Source of the DNA: Streptomyces venezuelae ATCC 10712
Lineage (GTDB): Bacteria > Actinomycetota > Actinomycetes > Streptomycetales > Streptomycetaceae
DNA: 64,000 bases
Assembly: GCF_008639165.1 (NCBI RefSeq)
Contig: NZ_CP029197.1
Coordinates: forward strand, 2,356,001 to 2,420,000
Direction of reading: 5' to 3'
Part shown: piece by piece, positions 16,071-24,676 of the stretch
How positions within the stretch are numbered: the stretch's first letter is position 1
Layout of the letters: each line of letters starts with the position of its first letter
Program-made: the position numbers and the translations under genes
Notes under the pieces: generated by a model
The model's database searches: none
What the model saw: the letters and a program-made list of their open reading frames with translations, nothing else
What the model was told of the DNA's origin: nothing

Positions 16071-17656
16071 AGCGGCATCCGGACCGTGAAGACCGCCCCG
16101 CCTTCGGGGTCGTTGGCGGCCGTGACGGTGCCCCCGTGGAGCCGTACGTTCTCCAGGGTGATCGCGAGGCCGAGGCCGCTGCCCGCCGAGCGGGTACGGG
16201 CCTGGTCGGCCTTGTAGAAGCGGTCGAAGACGTGCGGCAGGACGTCCGGGTGGATGCCCGGGCCCCGGTCGGCGACCTCCGTCACGAGCTGGTCGCCCTC
16301 CGTCCACAGCCGGACCGTCACCGGCGCCCCGCCGTGCCGCAGCGCGTTGCCGACGAGGTTGGCGACGACGACGTCGAAGCGGCGCGGGTCGAGCCGGGCC
16401 CTGATCCCCTCGCCGAGGTACGGGGCGACCTGCGCCGGATCGGTCCAGTGCCGGTTCTGCAGGGTCTTGCGGACGCAGTCGGCGGCGTCGACCTCGTCGG
16501 TGTGGAGTTCGGCGGCGCGGGCGTCGAAGCGGGAGATCTCCATGAGGTCCTCGACGAGCACGGCGAGCTTCCCGGTCTCGGCGCTGATCAGGCGGACGGC
16601 CCGGGCGGTGTCGCTGTCGAGGCCGTCGGCGTCCTCGTCGAGGACCTCGGTGACGGCGAGCATCCCGGCGAGCGGGGTGCGCAGTTCGTGCGAGACGTCG
16701 GAGGCGAAGCGGCGGGCACGGGCCTCGGCGTTGCGGAGCTCCGCGACGGAACGTTCCAGCTCGGCGGCGGACTCGTTGAACGTCCGGGCGAGGTCGGCGA
16801 GTTCGTCGCTGCCCTTGGCGTGGATCCGGGTGTCGAGCCGGCCGCGCCCCATGCTGTGGGCCGCGTGCCGCAGCTCCCGGACGGGCCGGAGCACCCCGCG
16901 CGCGGCGATCAGTGCCGGGATGAGGGCGACGGCGAGCGCGGGCAGCGCGCCGTCGCGGGCGGCCGTCACCATGGCCTCGACGTTCGCCTCCTCCTCGTCG
17001 AGGGCCATCACCGCGTAGAGGACGAGACCGGTGCGCTGCGGCGCCCCCTCGGCCGAGCGGGTCAGGAAGACGGCGGGCACGGCGATCGTGAGGTACGGGG
17101 TGCCGCCCTTGACGACCCGCTGGAAGCTGCCGTGCGGCAGCCGCTGGTCGGCCGCGCGGGCCCGCAGCTCCGGGGTGATGACGGAGGAGGAGGGCCGGTC
17201 GGTGGAGGAGACGCGGACGGTGCCGTACTCGGCGTAGACGCGCCAGGGGCGGGGCTTGCCCTGCCGGGCGATCTGCATGAGCAGGGGCCGCAGGTCGTCC
17301 TCGGCGACGGGCAGCCGGATGTTGAGGGCGTCGACCTGCTCGCGGAAGGCGGAGACGGCGGTGTCCTGCGCCTGTTCCAGGATGGCGCTGCGGGCGGCCC
17401 GGTAGGTGAGGGCGGCGGTGGTGCCGCAGCCGACGGCGGCGACGAGCAGGAAGGCGAGCACGAGCCGGGTGCGCAGACCGAAGGGGTGCGGGCGCAGCCG
17501 GGGGCTCCGGGCCCGGCGCCGGGCCGCGCGGCCGCGTCGCAGCTCGGCGAGCCCGCCGGGCCCGGGGTCCGGGCCGGTGCCGGGAGCGCCGTCGGGGCCG
17601 TGGTGCGCCCCGCCGCCCGGTCCGGTGTCCGGCTCGGGGCTCACGCAGGCCTTCAC
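16067..17656 (-). CDS. Sensor histidine kinase, HAMP/HisKA type (CseC/AfsQ2-like)
   Basis: A 529-residue membrane kinase. A basic, proline-rich N-terminal tail of about 60 residues precedes membrane helix 1 (LRTRLVLAFLLVAAVGCG). An extracytoplasmic sensor domain of about 150 residues follows, then a second hydrophobic segment and a HAMP linker (RPVRELRHAAHSMGRGRLDTR). HisKA has the phosphoacceptor in SDVSHELRTPLAGM; the ATPase domain has N-box VVANLVGNALRHG and G-boxes DRGPGI and GSGLGLAI. GTG at 17656 overlaps the response regulator stop (GTGA); GTG 17644 is possible. Organisation resembles the Cse and AfsQ systems, so envelope stress or nutrient sensing is a reasonable guess. Confidence 0.9.
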   Translation of the reverse strand: MKACVSPEPDTGPGGGAHHGPDGAPGTGPDPGPGGLAELRRGRAARRRARSPRLRPHPFGLRTRLVLAFLLVAAVGCGTTAALTYRAARSAILEQAQDTAVSAFREQVDALNIRLPVAEDDLRPLLMQIARQGKPRPWRVYAEYGTVRVSSTDRPSSSVITPELRARAADQRLPHGSFQRVVKGGTPYLTIAVPAVFLTRSAEGAPQRTGLVLYAVMALDEEEANVEAMVTAARDGALPALAVALIPALIAARGVLRPVRELRHAAHSMGRGRLDTRIHAKGSDELADLARTFNESAAELERSVAELRNAEARARRFASDVSHELRTPLAGMLAVTEVLDEDADGLDSDTARAVRLISAETGKLAVLVEDLMEISRFDARAAELHTDEVDAADCVRKTLQNRHWTDPAQVAPYLGEGIRARLDPRRFDVVVANLVGNALRHGGAPVTVRLWTEGDQLVTEVADRGPGIHPDVLPHVFDRFYKADQARTRSAGSGLGLAITLENVRLHGGTVTAANDPEGGAVFTVRMPL

Positions 17657-18336
17657 AGCGGTCCGAAGCGGTAGCCGAAGCCGCGCAGGGTCTGGATGTA
17701 GCGGGGTTCGCCGGGGGTGTCCTCGATCTTGTTCCGCAGCCGCCGGACGCAGGCGTCGACCAGCCGGGCGTCGCCGTGGTAGCTGTGCTCCCAGACGTGT
17801 TCGAGGAGCTGCTGGCGGCTGAAGACCTGCTCGGGGGCGGCCGTCAGATGCAGCAGCAGCTTCAGCTCCGAGGGGGCGAGGGCGATGCGCTCGCCGGACT
17901 TCGCGACGGTCAGCCCGGCCCGGTCGACGGCCAGGTCCCCGTGGAACTCGACGGCGGACCTGGCGCCGCCCGGCTCCTCGATGCGCCGCAGCACGGCCCG
18001 TATCCGGGCCTCGATGACCTCGGTACGGGCGGGCTTGACGATGTAGTCGTCGGCGCCGGCCTCCAGGCCTATGACGACGTCGAAGTCGTCGCCGCGGGCG
18101 GTCAGCATGATGATCGGCAGCTGGCTGCTCTCGCGGACCCGGTGGCAGACCTGGACGCCGTTCATGCCGGGCAGCATGAGGTCGAGCAGCAGCAGGTCGG
18201 GCCGGAACTCCGCGAGCGCGTCGAGGCCGGCCTCTCCGGTGGCGGCGGTGCGCACCTCGTGCCCGCGGCGGCGGAGCCCGAGCTCGACGCCTTCGCGGAC
18301 GGAGGGGTCGTCTTCTATCAGCAGCACGCGGGGCAT
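17653..18336 (-). CDS. OmpR/PhoB family response regulator (AfsQ1/CseB-like)
   Basis: A 227-residue response regulator. The receiver has acidic pair LIEDDPSV, phosphoacceptor in LLLLDLMLPGMNG and Lys in DYIVKPAR. The C-terminal winged helix ends IQTLRGFGYRFGPL, the OmpR signature. It sits 52 bases downstream of the MurJ-like gene on the same strand, but GATACT lies 6 bases before its ATG, so it probably also has its own leaderless promoter. It is coupled to the kinase by a 4-base overlap. Resembles AfsQ1 and CseB, but I cannot assign orthology. Confidence 0.92.
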   Translation of the reverse strand: MPRVLLIEDDPSVREGVELGLRRRGHEVRTAATGEAGLDALAEFRPDLLLLDLMLPGMNGVQVCHRVRESSQLPIIMLTARGDDFDVVIGLEAGADDYIVKPARTEVIEARIRAVLRRIEEPGGARSAVEFHGDLAVDRAGLTVAKSGERIALAPSELKLLLHLTAAPEQVFSRQQLLEHVWEHSYHGDARLVDACVRRLRNKIEDTPGEPRYIQTLRGFGYRFGPL

Positions 18337-18388
18337 CTGTGCAGTATCCCAAGGTCGTAGGGCGCCTCCTGCCGGAGGGGGCGGTGGC

Positions 18389-20053
18389 TCAGGTGCGGCG
18401 GGCGAGGCCGCGCAGTCGGCCGGTCGCGGCCGTGAGGAGGGCCTGGACCCCGGTGAGCCCGAGGGGCCGGGCCAGGACGGCGAAGGCGCCGAGGACGGTC
18501 AGCGCCCCGGCGAGCCCGGAGGGTACGGCTCCGGCGGGTCCGGTGAGGTCGGTGACGAGGAGCCCGTACCCGGCGGCGGGCACGGCGGCGAACATCAGCC
18601 GCGCGAGCGCGGAGAGCGAGCCGCCGGAGACCGGACCTTCCGCGCCCCCGGACACCGGGGCGCTCCCCTTGAGCCGCCGCCTCAGCGCGTACGCCGTGAC
18701 GGCCCAGCCCGCCCACAGGGCCAGCGAGTACCCGGCCGCCATCCCCGTGACCGCCCACCGGGTGGGCAGGACGTGGAAGGCGGTCACGGAGAGGCCCGCG
18801 TTGAGCCCGGCGATGACCAGGTTGAGCAGGAAGGGGGTACGGGTGTCCCGCAGCGCGTAGAAGGCGCGGGTGCACACGTACTGGCCGGACAGGGCGACGA
18901 GTCCGGGCGCGAAGGCCATCAGGATCCAGGACATCGCGCGGATGTCGTCGCCGGTGGTCGCCCCGTACCGGAAGACGACCGTCATCAGCGGCACGGCGAG
19001 CGCGAGCAGCGCGCAGGCGGCGGGGACGACGGCCGCCTGGCTGGTGCGCAGCGCGTACGAGACGTCCCGCCGGACCCCGGCGAGGTCGCCGTCGGCGGCG
19101 GCGCCGCTCATCCGGGGCAGCAGCGCGGTGACGAGGGAGACCGTGATGATGCCGTGCGGGACGGTCCACAGCAGATAGGCGTTGTTGTACGCGGCGAGAC
19201 CGCCGCCGCTCACGGTGCCGCCCGCCGAGGTGGCGAGCAGCGTGGTCACCCAGTACGCACCCTGGTTGGTGAGGACGAGCAGCACCAGCCAGCCGGCCGA
19301 GCGCAGCGGCTCGGCGAGGCCGCTGCCCCGCCAGTCGAAGCGGGGCCGCCAGCGGAAGCGGGCGGCGCGCAGCGAGGGCAGCAGGGCGAGTGCCTGGAGC
19401 GCGATGCCGGCGGTGGTGCCCCAGCCGAGCAGGGCGGTCTCGCCGGGGGTGAGCGAGCCGCCGTCGGCGACCACGAGGAAGAGCGCGAAGACGGCGACGA
19501 CCACGACGTTGTTGAGGACCGGGGTCCACATCATGGCGCCGAAGCGGCCACGGGCGTTGAGGACCTGTCCGAGCAGGGTGAACAGCCCGAGGAAGAAGAT
19601 CTGCGGGAGGCAGGCGCGCGCGAACGCGACGGTCGTCTCCCGCTGCGCGCCCGTGTAATCGGTGTACGTGTCGACGATCAGGGGCGCCGCGAGGACCGCG
19701 CCGGCGGTGAGCGCGACGAGGGCGAGGGCGCACAGGGTGAGCAGCCGGTCGGTGTAGGCGGCGCCGCCGTCCTCGTGCTCCTTGGCGGCCTTGACCAGCT
19801 CGGGCACGAAGACGGCGTTGAGGGCGCCGCCGAGGAGCAGGGTGTAGACGATGGTGGGGACCGAGTTGCCGACCGCGTAGCCGTCGGCGACGTAGCCGGC
19901 GCCGAGCGCGGCCGCGACGACGGAGGCCCGGACGAAGCCGGTGGCCCGGGAGACCAGCGACCCGGCGGCCATCAGCGCGCCGCTGCGCAGCGCGGACGGT
20001 TTCGCCTTCGCCCGGCGCCCGCCGGGGCGCTGCGCGGTGAGCGTGGCCGTCAT
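18389..20053 (-). CDS. murJ: MurJ/MviN-type lipid II flippase homologue
   Basis: A 554-residue polytopic membrane protein of the MOP superfamily with about 14 helices. MurJ-type features include GSLVSRATGFVRASVVAAALG at the start (RxxGFxR) and VYTLLLGGALNAVFVPEL. MurJ moves lipid II across the membrane for peptidoglycan synthesis. ATG at 20053 overlaps the stop of the FemX-like gene by 4 bases. Streptomyces carry more than one MurJ-like protein, and this one lacks the usual long extra cytosolic domains, so it may be a secondary paralogue dedicated to modified precursors; that is inference. Confidence 0.85.
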   Translation of the reverse strand: MTATLTAQRPGGRRAKAKPSALRSGALMAAGSLVSRATGFVRASVVAAALGAGYVADGYAVGNSVPTIVYTLLLGGALNAVFVPELVKAAKEHEDGGAAYTDRLLTLCALALVALTAGAVLAAPLIVDTYTDYTGAQRETTVAFARACLPQIFFLGLFTLLGQVLNARGRFGAMMWTPVLNNVVVVAVFALFLVVADGGSLTPGETALLGWGTTAGIALQALALLPSLRAARFRWRPRFDWRGSGLAEPLRSAGWLVLLVLTNQGAYWVTTLLATSAGGTVSGGGLAAYNNAYLLWTVPHGIITVSLVTALLPRMSGAAADGDLAGVRRDVSYALRTSQAAVVPAACALLALAVPLMTVVFRYGATTGDDIRAMSWILMAFAPGLVALSGQYVCTRAFYALRDTRTPFLLNLVIAGLNAGLSVTAFHVLPTRWAVTGMAAGYSLALWAGWAVTAYALRRRLKGSAPVSGGAEGPVSGGSLSALARLMFAAVPAAGYGLLVTDLTGPAGAVPSGLAGALTVLGAFAVLARPLGLTGVQALLTAATGRLRGLARRT

Positions 20054-21225
20054 CGGCGGGCCAGGTACGCCTGGAAGGCGCGGTACAGCGCGTGGTTGGT
20101 CGTGCCCTGCATCGGTGTCTCCCACTCCCCCAGCGTCTCGACGACCTGTCCGCCCGTGCCGAGCTTCCAGCGCAGCAGGCCGTGGGCGCGGTCGTCCGGA
20201 TCGAGGGTGGAGGGTACCCCGCGCAGGTCGTAGACGGCGGCGCCGAGGGCGTGGGCGTCGAGCATCATGCGCCACTGGAGGGCGTTGGAGGGGCGGACCT
20301 CGCGGCGGTGGTCGGCGGAGGCGCCGGTCTGGTACCAGACGCGTCCGCCGACGGTGACCATGGTGTGGGCGGCGAGGATCTCGCCCTCGTGGCGGGCCAG
20401 GTAGAGCTTCATGCGGCCGGGGTGCTCGGCGTTGAGGACGGCGTACTGGCGCTCGTAGTACGCGAGGGAGCGGCCGAGCCGGAAGCCGTCGCGTTCCTCG
20501 GTGACGCGGAGCAGCCGGTAGAACTCGGGAAGGTCGGCGGCGGAGCCGACGGTGATCTCGACGCCGGACTTGCGGGCCTTGCGGACGTTGCGCCGCCACT
20601 CCTGGTTGAGCCCGGTCCACAGGTCGTCGGGGGTGCGCCCGGTGAGCGGCACCTGGAAGACGTGGCGGGGCTGGGCGTCGGCGCCGTCCTCCGACTCGCC
20701 GCCGCAGCGCCGCCAGCCCCGGGCCCGCAGCCGTTCGGCGACGGCGGTGCCGAGCGGGTCGACCTCGTCGGCGAGGACGTCGGAGAGGCGACGGCCGGTG
20801 CCGGTGCCGGCCTTCACGGTGGCGGCGTTCCAGCGCCGGTAGGCGGGGCCGGGGCCCATCCGGACGGCGAAGACGCCGCAGGCGCGCAGATGCCCGAGGA
20901 GCGGGGCGAGCCACCGGTCGAGGTCGGGGTCGGCCCAGTCGGCGACGGGCCCTTCGGGCAGGTAGGCGAAGTACTTGCGGGTGCCGGGGAAGGGCCGCAG
21001 GAGGACCAGGGCAACGCCGGTCAGCTCACCGGACTCCGGTCCCCAGCCGACCAGTTGGTGCTGCCAGCCGTCCTTCACCCGGGCCCAGGCCGGGACCTGG
21101 AGGAAGCTGGGCCCGTCCGCACCGGAGCGGGACGCGAGGAAGGCGCGGTAGACCTCGGGGGTGACGGGGCCGAGCCGCAGGGCGCGGCGCTCGGTGGGTG
21201 CGGCCGTCACGAGCAGGGCTGACAC
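20050..21225 (-). CDS. FemX/FemAB-type peptidoglycan branch aminoacyltransferase
   Basis: A 391-residue cytosolic protein of the Fem family with two GNAT-like subdomains. Markers include PSFLQVPAWARVK near the start and the C-terminal half LWTGLNQEWRRNVRKARKSGVEI ... VYDLRGVPS. Fem transferases use aminoacyl-tRNA to add the first amino acid (Gly in Streptomyces) to the lipid II stem. GTG at 21225 has a strong AAGGAGG 8 bases upstream. It is translationally coupled to the murJ-like gene, giving a modify-then-flip pair, and the L,D-transpeptidase gene starts divergently 207 bases away. Confidence 0.87.
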   Translation of the reverse strand: MSALLVTAAPTERRALRLGPVTPEVYRAFLASRSGADGPSFLQVPAWARVKDGWQHQLVGWGPESGELTGVALVLLRPFPGTRKYFAYLPEGPVADWADPDLDRWLAPLLGHLRACGVFAVRMGPGPAYRRWNAATVKAGTGTGRRLSDVLADEVDPLGTAVAERLRARGWRRCGGESEDGADAQPRHVFQVPLTGRTPDDLWTGLNQEWRRNVRKARKSGVEITVGSAADLPEFYRLLRVTEERDGFRLGRSLAYYERQYAVLNAEHPGRMKLYLARHEGEILAAHTMVTVGGRVWYQTGASADHRREVRPSNALQWRMMLDAHALGAAVYDLRGVPSTLDPDDRAHGLLRWKLGTGGQVVETLGEWETPMQGTTNHALYRAFQAYLARR

Positions 21226-21431
21226 AACGGGAGCCTCCTTGTTCCGCCCCTCGGTGGTGGGGCGCACAGCAGGCTCACAGCAGAATTCGACCGGGTCGCG
21301 CGTCGAATGTGACCGGACGATGACCGTTCCGACCCAGCCCTCGTCACAAGGGCCTCCGGCCCCGCACGAGGCGTCAGGAGCGACCTACAGTCCGGAACAT
21401 CCCACTCGTCTCCATCCCGCGGAGGTCTTCC

Positions 21432-22601
21432 GTGCTGCCGATACGCACTCCCCGTCCCGCCCTCGCCGCCGTGGCGCTGACCGTCTCCCTCACCGCCTGT
21501 ACGGCCCAGGCGGCGAGCGGCCCCGAGCGGAGCGGGGCGCCGGCCTCGGCCGCTCCCCCGGCGAAGGTGAAGGTCGTGGACCCGGCGGCGGGCCGGCCGG
21601 TGAAGGTGACCGCCACCGGCGGCACGATCGCCGGGGTGAAGGTGGTGGACGCGGACGGCGGTTCGCTCGCCGGGCGGACGGGTGCGGGCGGGGCGGACTG
21701 GACGTCGGACCGCAAGGCGGCCCCGGGAACCACGTACACGGTGGAGGTGAGGTCCCGCACCGCCGACGGCAAGGAGTCGACGAGCACGTCCTCCTTCACC
21801 ACCCCCGAGCCGGCGAAGGTCAACAAGGTCACCCTGGCGCCCGGCAAGAACACCACCGTCGGCATCGCCCATCCGCTCTCGATCGTCTTCGACCTCCCGG
21901 TGACCAGGAAGGCGGACGTGGAAAAGCAGCTCAAGGTGACCACGTCGAACGCCACCGAGGGCTCCTGGGGCTGGGTCAAGGACTACTCGGGCCGGGACCG
22001 GGCGGACTGGCGGCCCAAGGAGTACTGGAAGCCGGGCACGAAGGTCACCCTCGAAGCGGACCTGAACGGCACGGACTCGGGCGGCGGCTGGTTCGTACGG
22101 GACTACCGCACCGGCTTCACGATCGGCGCCGCGCAGATCGTGAAGGTCGACCTGGACCGCCACACGCTGACCCTGAACAAGGACGGCCGCACCGTCCGTA
22201 CGATCCCGGTCTCCGGCGGCACCCCGGGCGGCGACAAGCGGTCCTGGCGGGGCACGGCCGTGCTGATGGCGAAGGAGGGCACCATCAACATGAACTCCGA
22301 GACGGTCGGCCTCGGCGACGCCTACGACAAGATGGTCGACTACTCGATGCGGCTGACCTGGTCGGGCATGTACGCGCACGCGGCCCCGTGGAACGCGCCG
22401 TACTTCGGCAGGGCCAACAAGAGCTCCGGCTGCATCGGCATGAGCGACGAGAACGCCGCCTCCTTCTACGCCTCGGTGAACGTCGGCGACCCCTTCGAGA
22501 TCACCGGCGCGGAGACCAAGGGCACGGTCGCCGAGGGCAACGGCTACGGCGCGTGGAACCTGAGCTGGGCGCAGTGGAAGGCGAAGAGCGCCCTCGCCTG
22601 A
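21432..22601 (+). CDS. L,D-transpeptidase lipoprotein (YkuD fold with Ig-like domains)
   Basis: A 389-residue exported cell-wall cross-linking enzyme. The lipobox is SLTAC (Cys 23). Two Ig-like domains follow: one around residues 40-125 and a second (residues about 130-230, KVNKVTLAPG ... FTIGAAQ) of the type found in mycobacterial LdtMt2. The YkuD catalytic domain carries His 316 (MYAHAAPWN) and Cys 334 in SSGCIGM, matching H-x(17)-S-x-G-C. It forms 3-3 cross-links between meso/LL-diaminopimelate stems outside the membrane. GTG start with GGAGG 6 bases upstream. Confidence 0.94.
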   Translation: MLPIRTPRPALAAVALTVSLTACTAQAASGPERSGAPASAAPPAKVKVVDPAAGRPVKVTATGGTIAGVKVVDADGGSLAGRTGAGGADWTSDRKAAPGTTYTVEVRSRTADGKESTSTSSFTTPEPAKVNKVTLAPGKNTTVGIAHPLSIVFDLPVTRKADVEKQLKVTTSNATEGSWGWVKDYSGRDRADWRPKEYWKPGTKVTLEADLNGTDSGGGWFVRDYRTGFTIGAAQIVKVDLDRHTLTLNKDGRTVRTIPVSGGTPGGDKRSWRGTAVLMAKEGTINMNSETVGLGDAYDKMVDYSMRLTWSGMYAHAAPWNAPYFGRANKSSGCIGMSDENAASFYASVNVGDPFEITGAETKGTVAEGNGYGAWNLSWAQWKAKSALA

Positions 22602-22620
22602 AGGCCCGCCCCGCCGCGGT

Positions 22621-23289
22621 TCAGCCCAGCGCCCCGCGCCGGTCCCGCATCTCCCAGATCAGGATCTCCGCACCGGTCGTGGCGACGAGGGTGCGGCCAG
22701 CGCCGCCGGTGATCCGGGCCGCGTCGCCGGGACCCAGGTCCTCGTCGCCGAGCCGGACCGCGCCGCGCACCACATGGACGTACGCGAAATCGGCGGGCGG
22801 TACGGCGACGCCCTCCCCGGCGGCCGGCCGGTGGACCCGCAGCCGCGCGTCCGCCGCCGGCAGCTCGTAGCCGTCACCGATGCCGCGCACCACCTCGTAC
22901 GAGGGCTCCCCGCCCGGCGCCAGCGGGGCGAGCCACATCTGCACGAAGACCAGCGGCCCGGCGCCGTCGTTGCGCTCCACGTGCCGGACGCCGCCCGCGG
23001 AACTGAGCCGCTGGAGGTCCCCGCGGCGGACGACGGTGGTGTGCCCGGCCGTGTCGTGGTGGGTGAGCTCGCCCTCCACGACCCAGGTGACGATCTCGGT
23101 GTGGCTGTGCGGATGCTCGTCGAAGCCCGCGCCGGGCGCGAGCCGCTCCTCGTTGCAGGCGAGGAGCGCGCCGAAGCGGAGGTTGTCGGGGTCGTAGTGC
23201 GGCCCGAAGGACAGGGCGTGCCGGGTCTCGATCCCGGCCGCCGGGTCGCCCCCGGGATACCGCTCGCCGGCGCGCTGGATGCGTATCAC
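22621..23289 (-). CDS. Pirin family protein (bicupin)
   Basis: A 222-residue cytosolic cupin protein. The N-terminal cupin has the pirin metal-binding pattern FDEHPHSHTEIVTWV, with His residues and Glu available for Fe; a second, degenerate cupin covers the last about 90 residues. Bacterial pirins have been reported as quercetinase-like dioxygenases or as modulators of metabolic enzymes, including pyruvate dehydrogenase in some bacteria. Starts at GTG 23289. Convergent with the L,D-transpeptidase gene, 20 bases apart. Confidence 0.88.
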   Translation of the reverse strand: MIRIQRAGERYPGGDPAAGIETRHALSFGPHYDPDNLRFGALLACNEERLAPGAGFDEHPHSHTEIVTWVVEGELTHHDTAGHTTVVRRGDLQRLSSAGGVRHVERNDGAGPLVFVQMWLAPLAPGGEPSYEVVRGIGDGYELPAADARLRVHRPAAGEGVAVPPADFAYVHVVRGAVRLGDEDLGPGDAARITGGAGRTLVATTGAEILIWEMRDRRGALG

Positions 23290-23405
23290 GGGGCCTACGG
23301 TAGTCCGGCCGCCGCCCGCCGAGCGGGAGACCCCGTCGGCCCCCGCCGGAGGCGAACCCGCCCCGACCCCGCACGCTGCCGTCCCGATAAGGCAGTCTTG
23401 TCCCC

Positions 23406-24587
23406 GTGCCAGAACCCACGAACGCCCCTCACCCGCACGCCGCGACCCTGAAGCGCCTCGAACAGTCCTCCGGGCGGCTCGCCGCCAACGCCATTGCCCG
23501 CATGGACGAGACGCTGCCGTGGTACCGGGCGATGCCGCCCGAGAACCGGTCGTGGATCGGTCTGGTCGCCCAGGCCGGCATCGCCGCGTTCACCGAGTGG
23601 TTCCGGCACCCGGAGACCCCGCAGGCCATCTCGACGGACGTCTTCGGCACCGCGCCCCGCGAGCTGACCCGCGCGATCACCCTCCGCCAGACCGTCGAGA
23701 TGGTCCGCACCACCATCGAGGTCATGGAGACGGCGATCGAAGAGGTCGCCGCCCCCGGCGACGAATCCATCCTCCGCGAGGCGCTCCTCGTCTACGCCCG
23801 GGAGATCGCCTTCGCGACCGCCCAGGTGTACGCCCAGGCCGCCGAGGCCCGGGGCGCCTGGGACGCCCGCCTGGAGTCACTCGTGGTGAACGCGGTGCTC
23901 TCCGGCGAGGCCGACGAGGGCGCGGTCTCCCGCGCCGCCGCCCTCGGCTGGAACTCCCCCGACCACGTGTGCGTGATCCTCGGCACCGCCCCCGACGGCG
24001 ACAGCGAGCTCACCGTGGAGGCGATCCGCCGGGCCGCCCGCCACGCCAAGCTCCAGGTCCTCACCGGCGTCCTCGGCGACCGCCTCGTCGTCATCGCCGG
24101 CGGCAACGACAACCCGCTCGCCGTGGCGAAATCCCTGATCGGCCCGTACGCGGCGGGCCCGGTCGTGGCCGGCCCCGTCGTCCCCGACCTGCTCGCCGCG
24201 ACCCGCTCCGCGCAGGCCGCCGCGGCGGGCCTCAAGGCCTGCTCGGCCTGGCAGGACGCCCCCCGCCCGGTGCTCGCCGACGATCTCCTCCCGGAGCGCG
24301 CCATCGCCTCCGACCCGTCGGCACGCGAGCAGCTGGTGGAGGAGATCTACAGACCGCTGGAAGAAGCGGGCTCGGCCCTGCTGGAAACTCTCAGTGTCTA
24401 TCTGGAGCAGGCCAGCAGCCTGGAAGGCGCGGCGCGGATGCTGTTCGTCCACCCCAACACCGTGCGCTACCGGCTTCGACGTGTGACCGACGTCACCGGC
24501 TGGTCACCCTCCGACGTCCGTTCCGCGTTCACGCTGCGGATCGCCCTCATCCTGGGACGCTTGGCCGACGGAGATCCGCAGTCCTAG
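23406..24587 (+). CDS. fasR: PucR-family activator of the fatty acid synthase operon (FasR)
   Basis: A 393-residue transcription factor. The last 60 residues form a PucR-type HTH_30 domain (EGAARMLFVHPNTVRYRLRRVTDVTG), preceded by a GGDEF-like CdaR region and an N-terminal domain of about 160 residues. Its position directly before fabD, in a fabD-fabH-acpP-fabF order, matches Streptomyces FasR, which activates this operon to control malonyl-CoA use between fatty acids and polyketides. GTG at 23406; the hexamer CAGTCT ends 7 bases before it, again suggesting a leaderless message. Confidence 0.93.
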   Translation: MPEPTNAPHPHAATLKRLEQSSGRLAANAIARMDETLPWYRAMPPENRSWIGLVAQAGIAAFTEWFRHPETPQAISTDVFGTAPRELTRAITLRQTVEMVRTTIEVMETAIEEVAAPGDESILREALLVYAREIAFATAQVYAQAAEARGAWDARLESLVVNAVLSGEADEGAVSRAAALGWNSPDHVCVILGTAPDGDSELTVEAIRRAARHAKLQVLTGVLGDRLVVIAGGNDNPLAVAKSLIGPYAAGPVVAGPVVPDLLAATRSAQAAAAGLKACSAWQDAPRPVLADDLLPERAIASDPSAREQLVEEIYRPLEEAGSALLETLSVYLEQASSLEGAARMLFVHPNTVRYRLRRVTDVTGWSPSDVRSAFTLRIALILGRLADGDPQS

Positions 24588-24608
24588 ACTTTTGTCGAAC
24601 ACCAACAA
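24561..24608 (+). promoter_or_regulatory. Candidate fab operon promoter and FasR-site-like inverted repeat
   Basis: TTGGCC (24561-24566), an 18-base spacer and TAGACT (24585-24590) form a good vegetative promoter whose -10 coincides with the fasR TAG stop codon. Immediately after it TTGTCG-aacac-CAACAA (24592-24608) is a near-perfect inverted repeat. FasR is known to bind the fasR-fabD intergenic region in Streptomyces; this repeat is the obvious candidate site, though its place downstream of -10 is odd for an activator. Confidence 0.5.
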
Positions 24609-24676
24609 TTCCCCCGACGGTTCTTCGTCCCTGTCCCCACGGGCGCTCGGAGCCGTCCCCAAGAGAGAGTGTGAGG

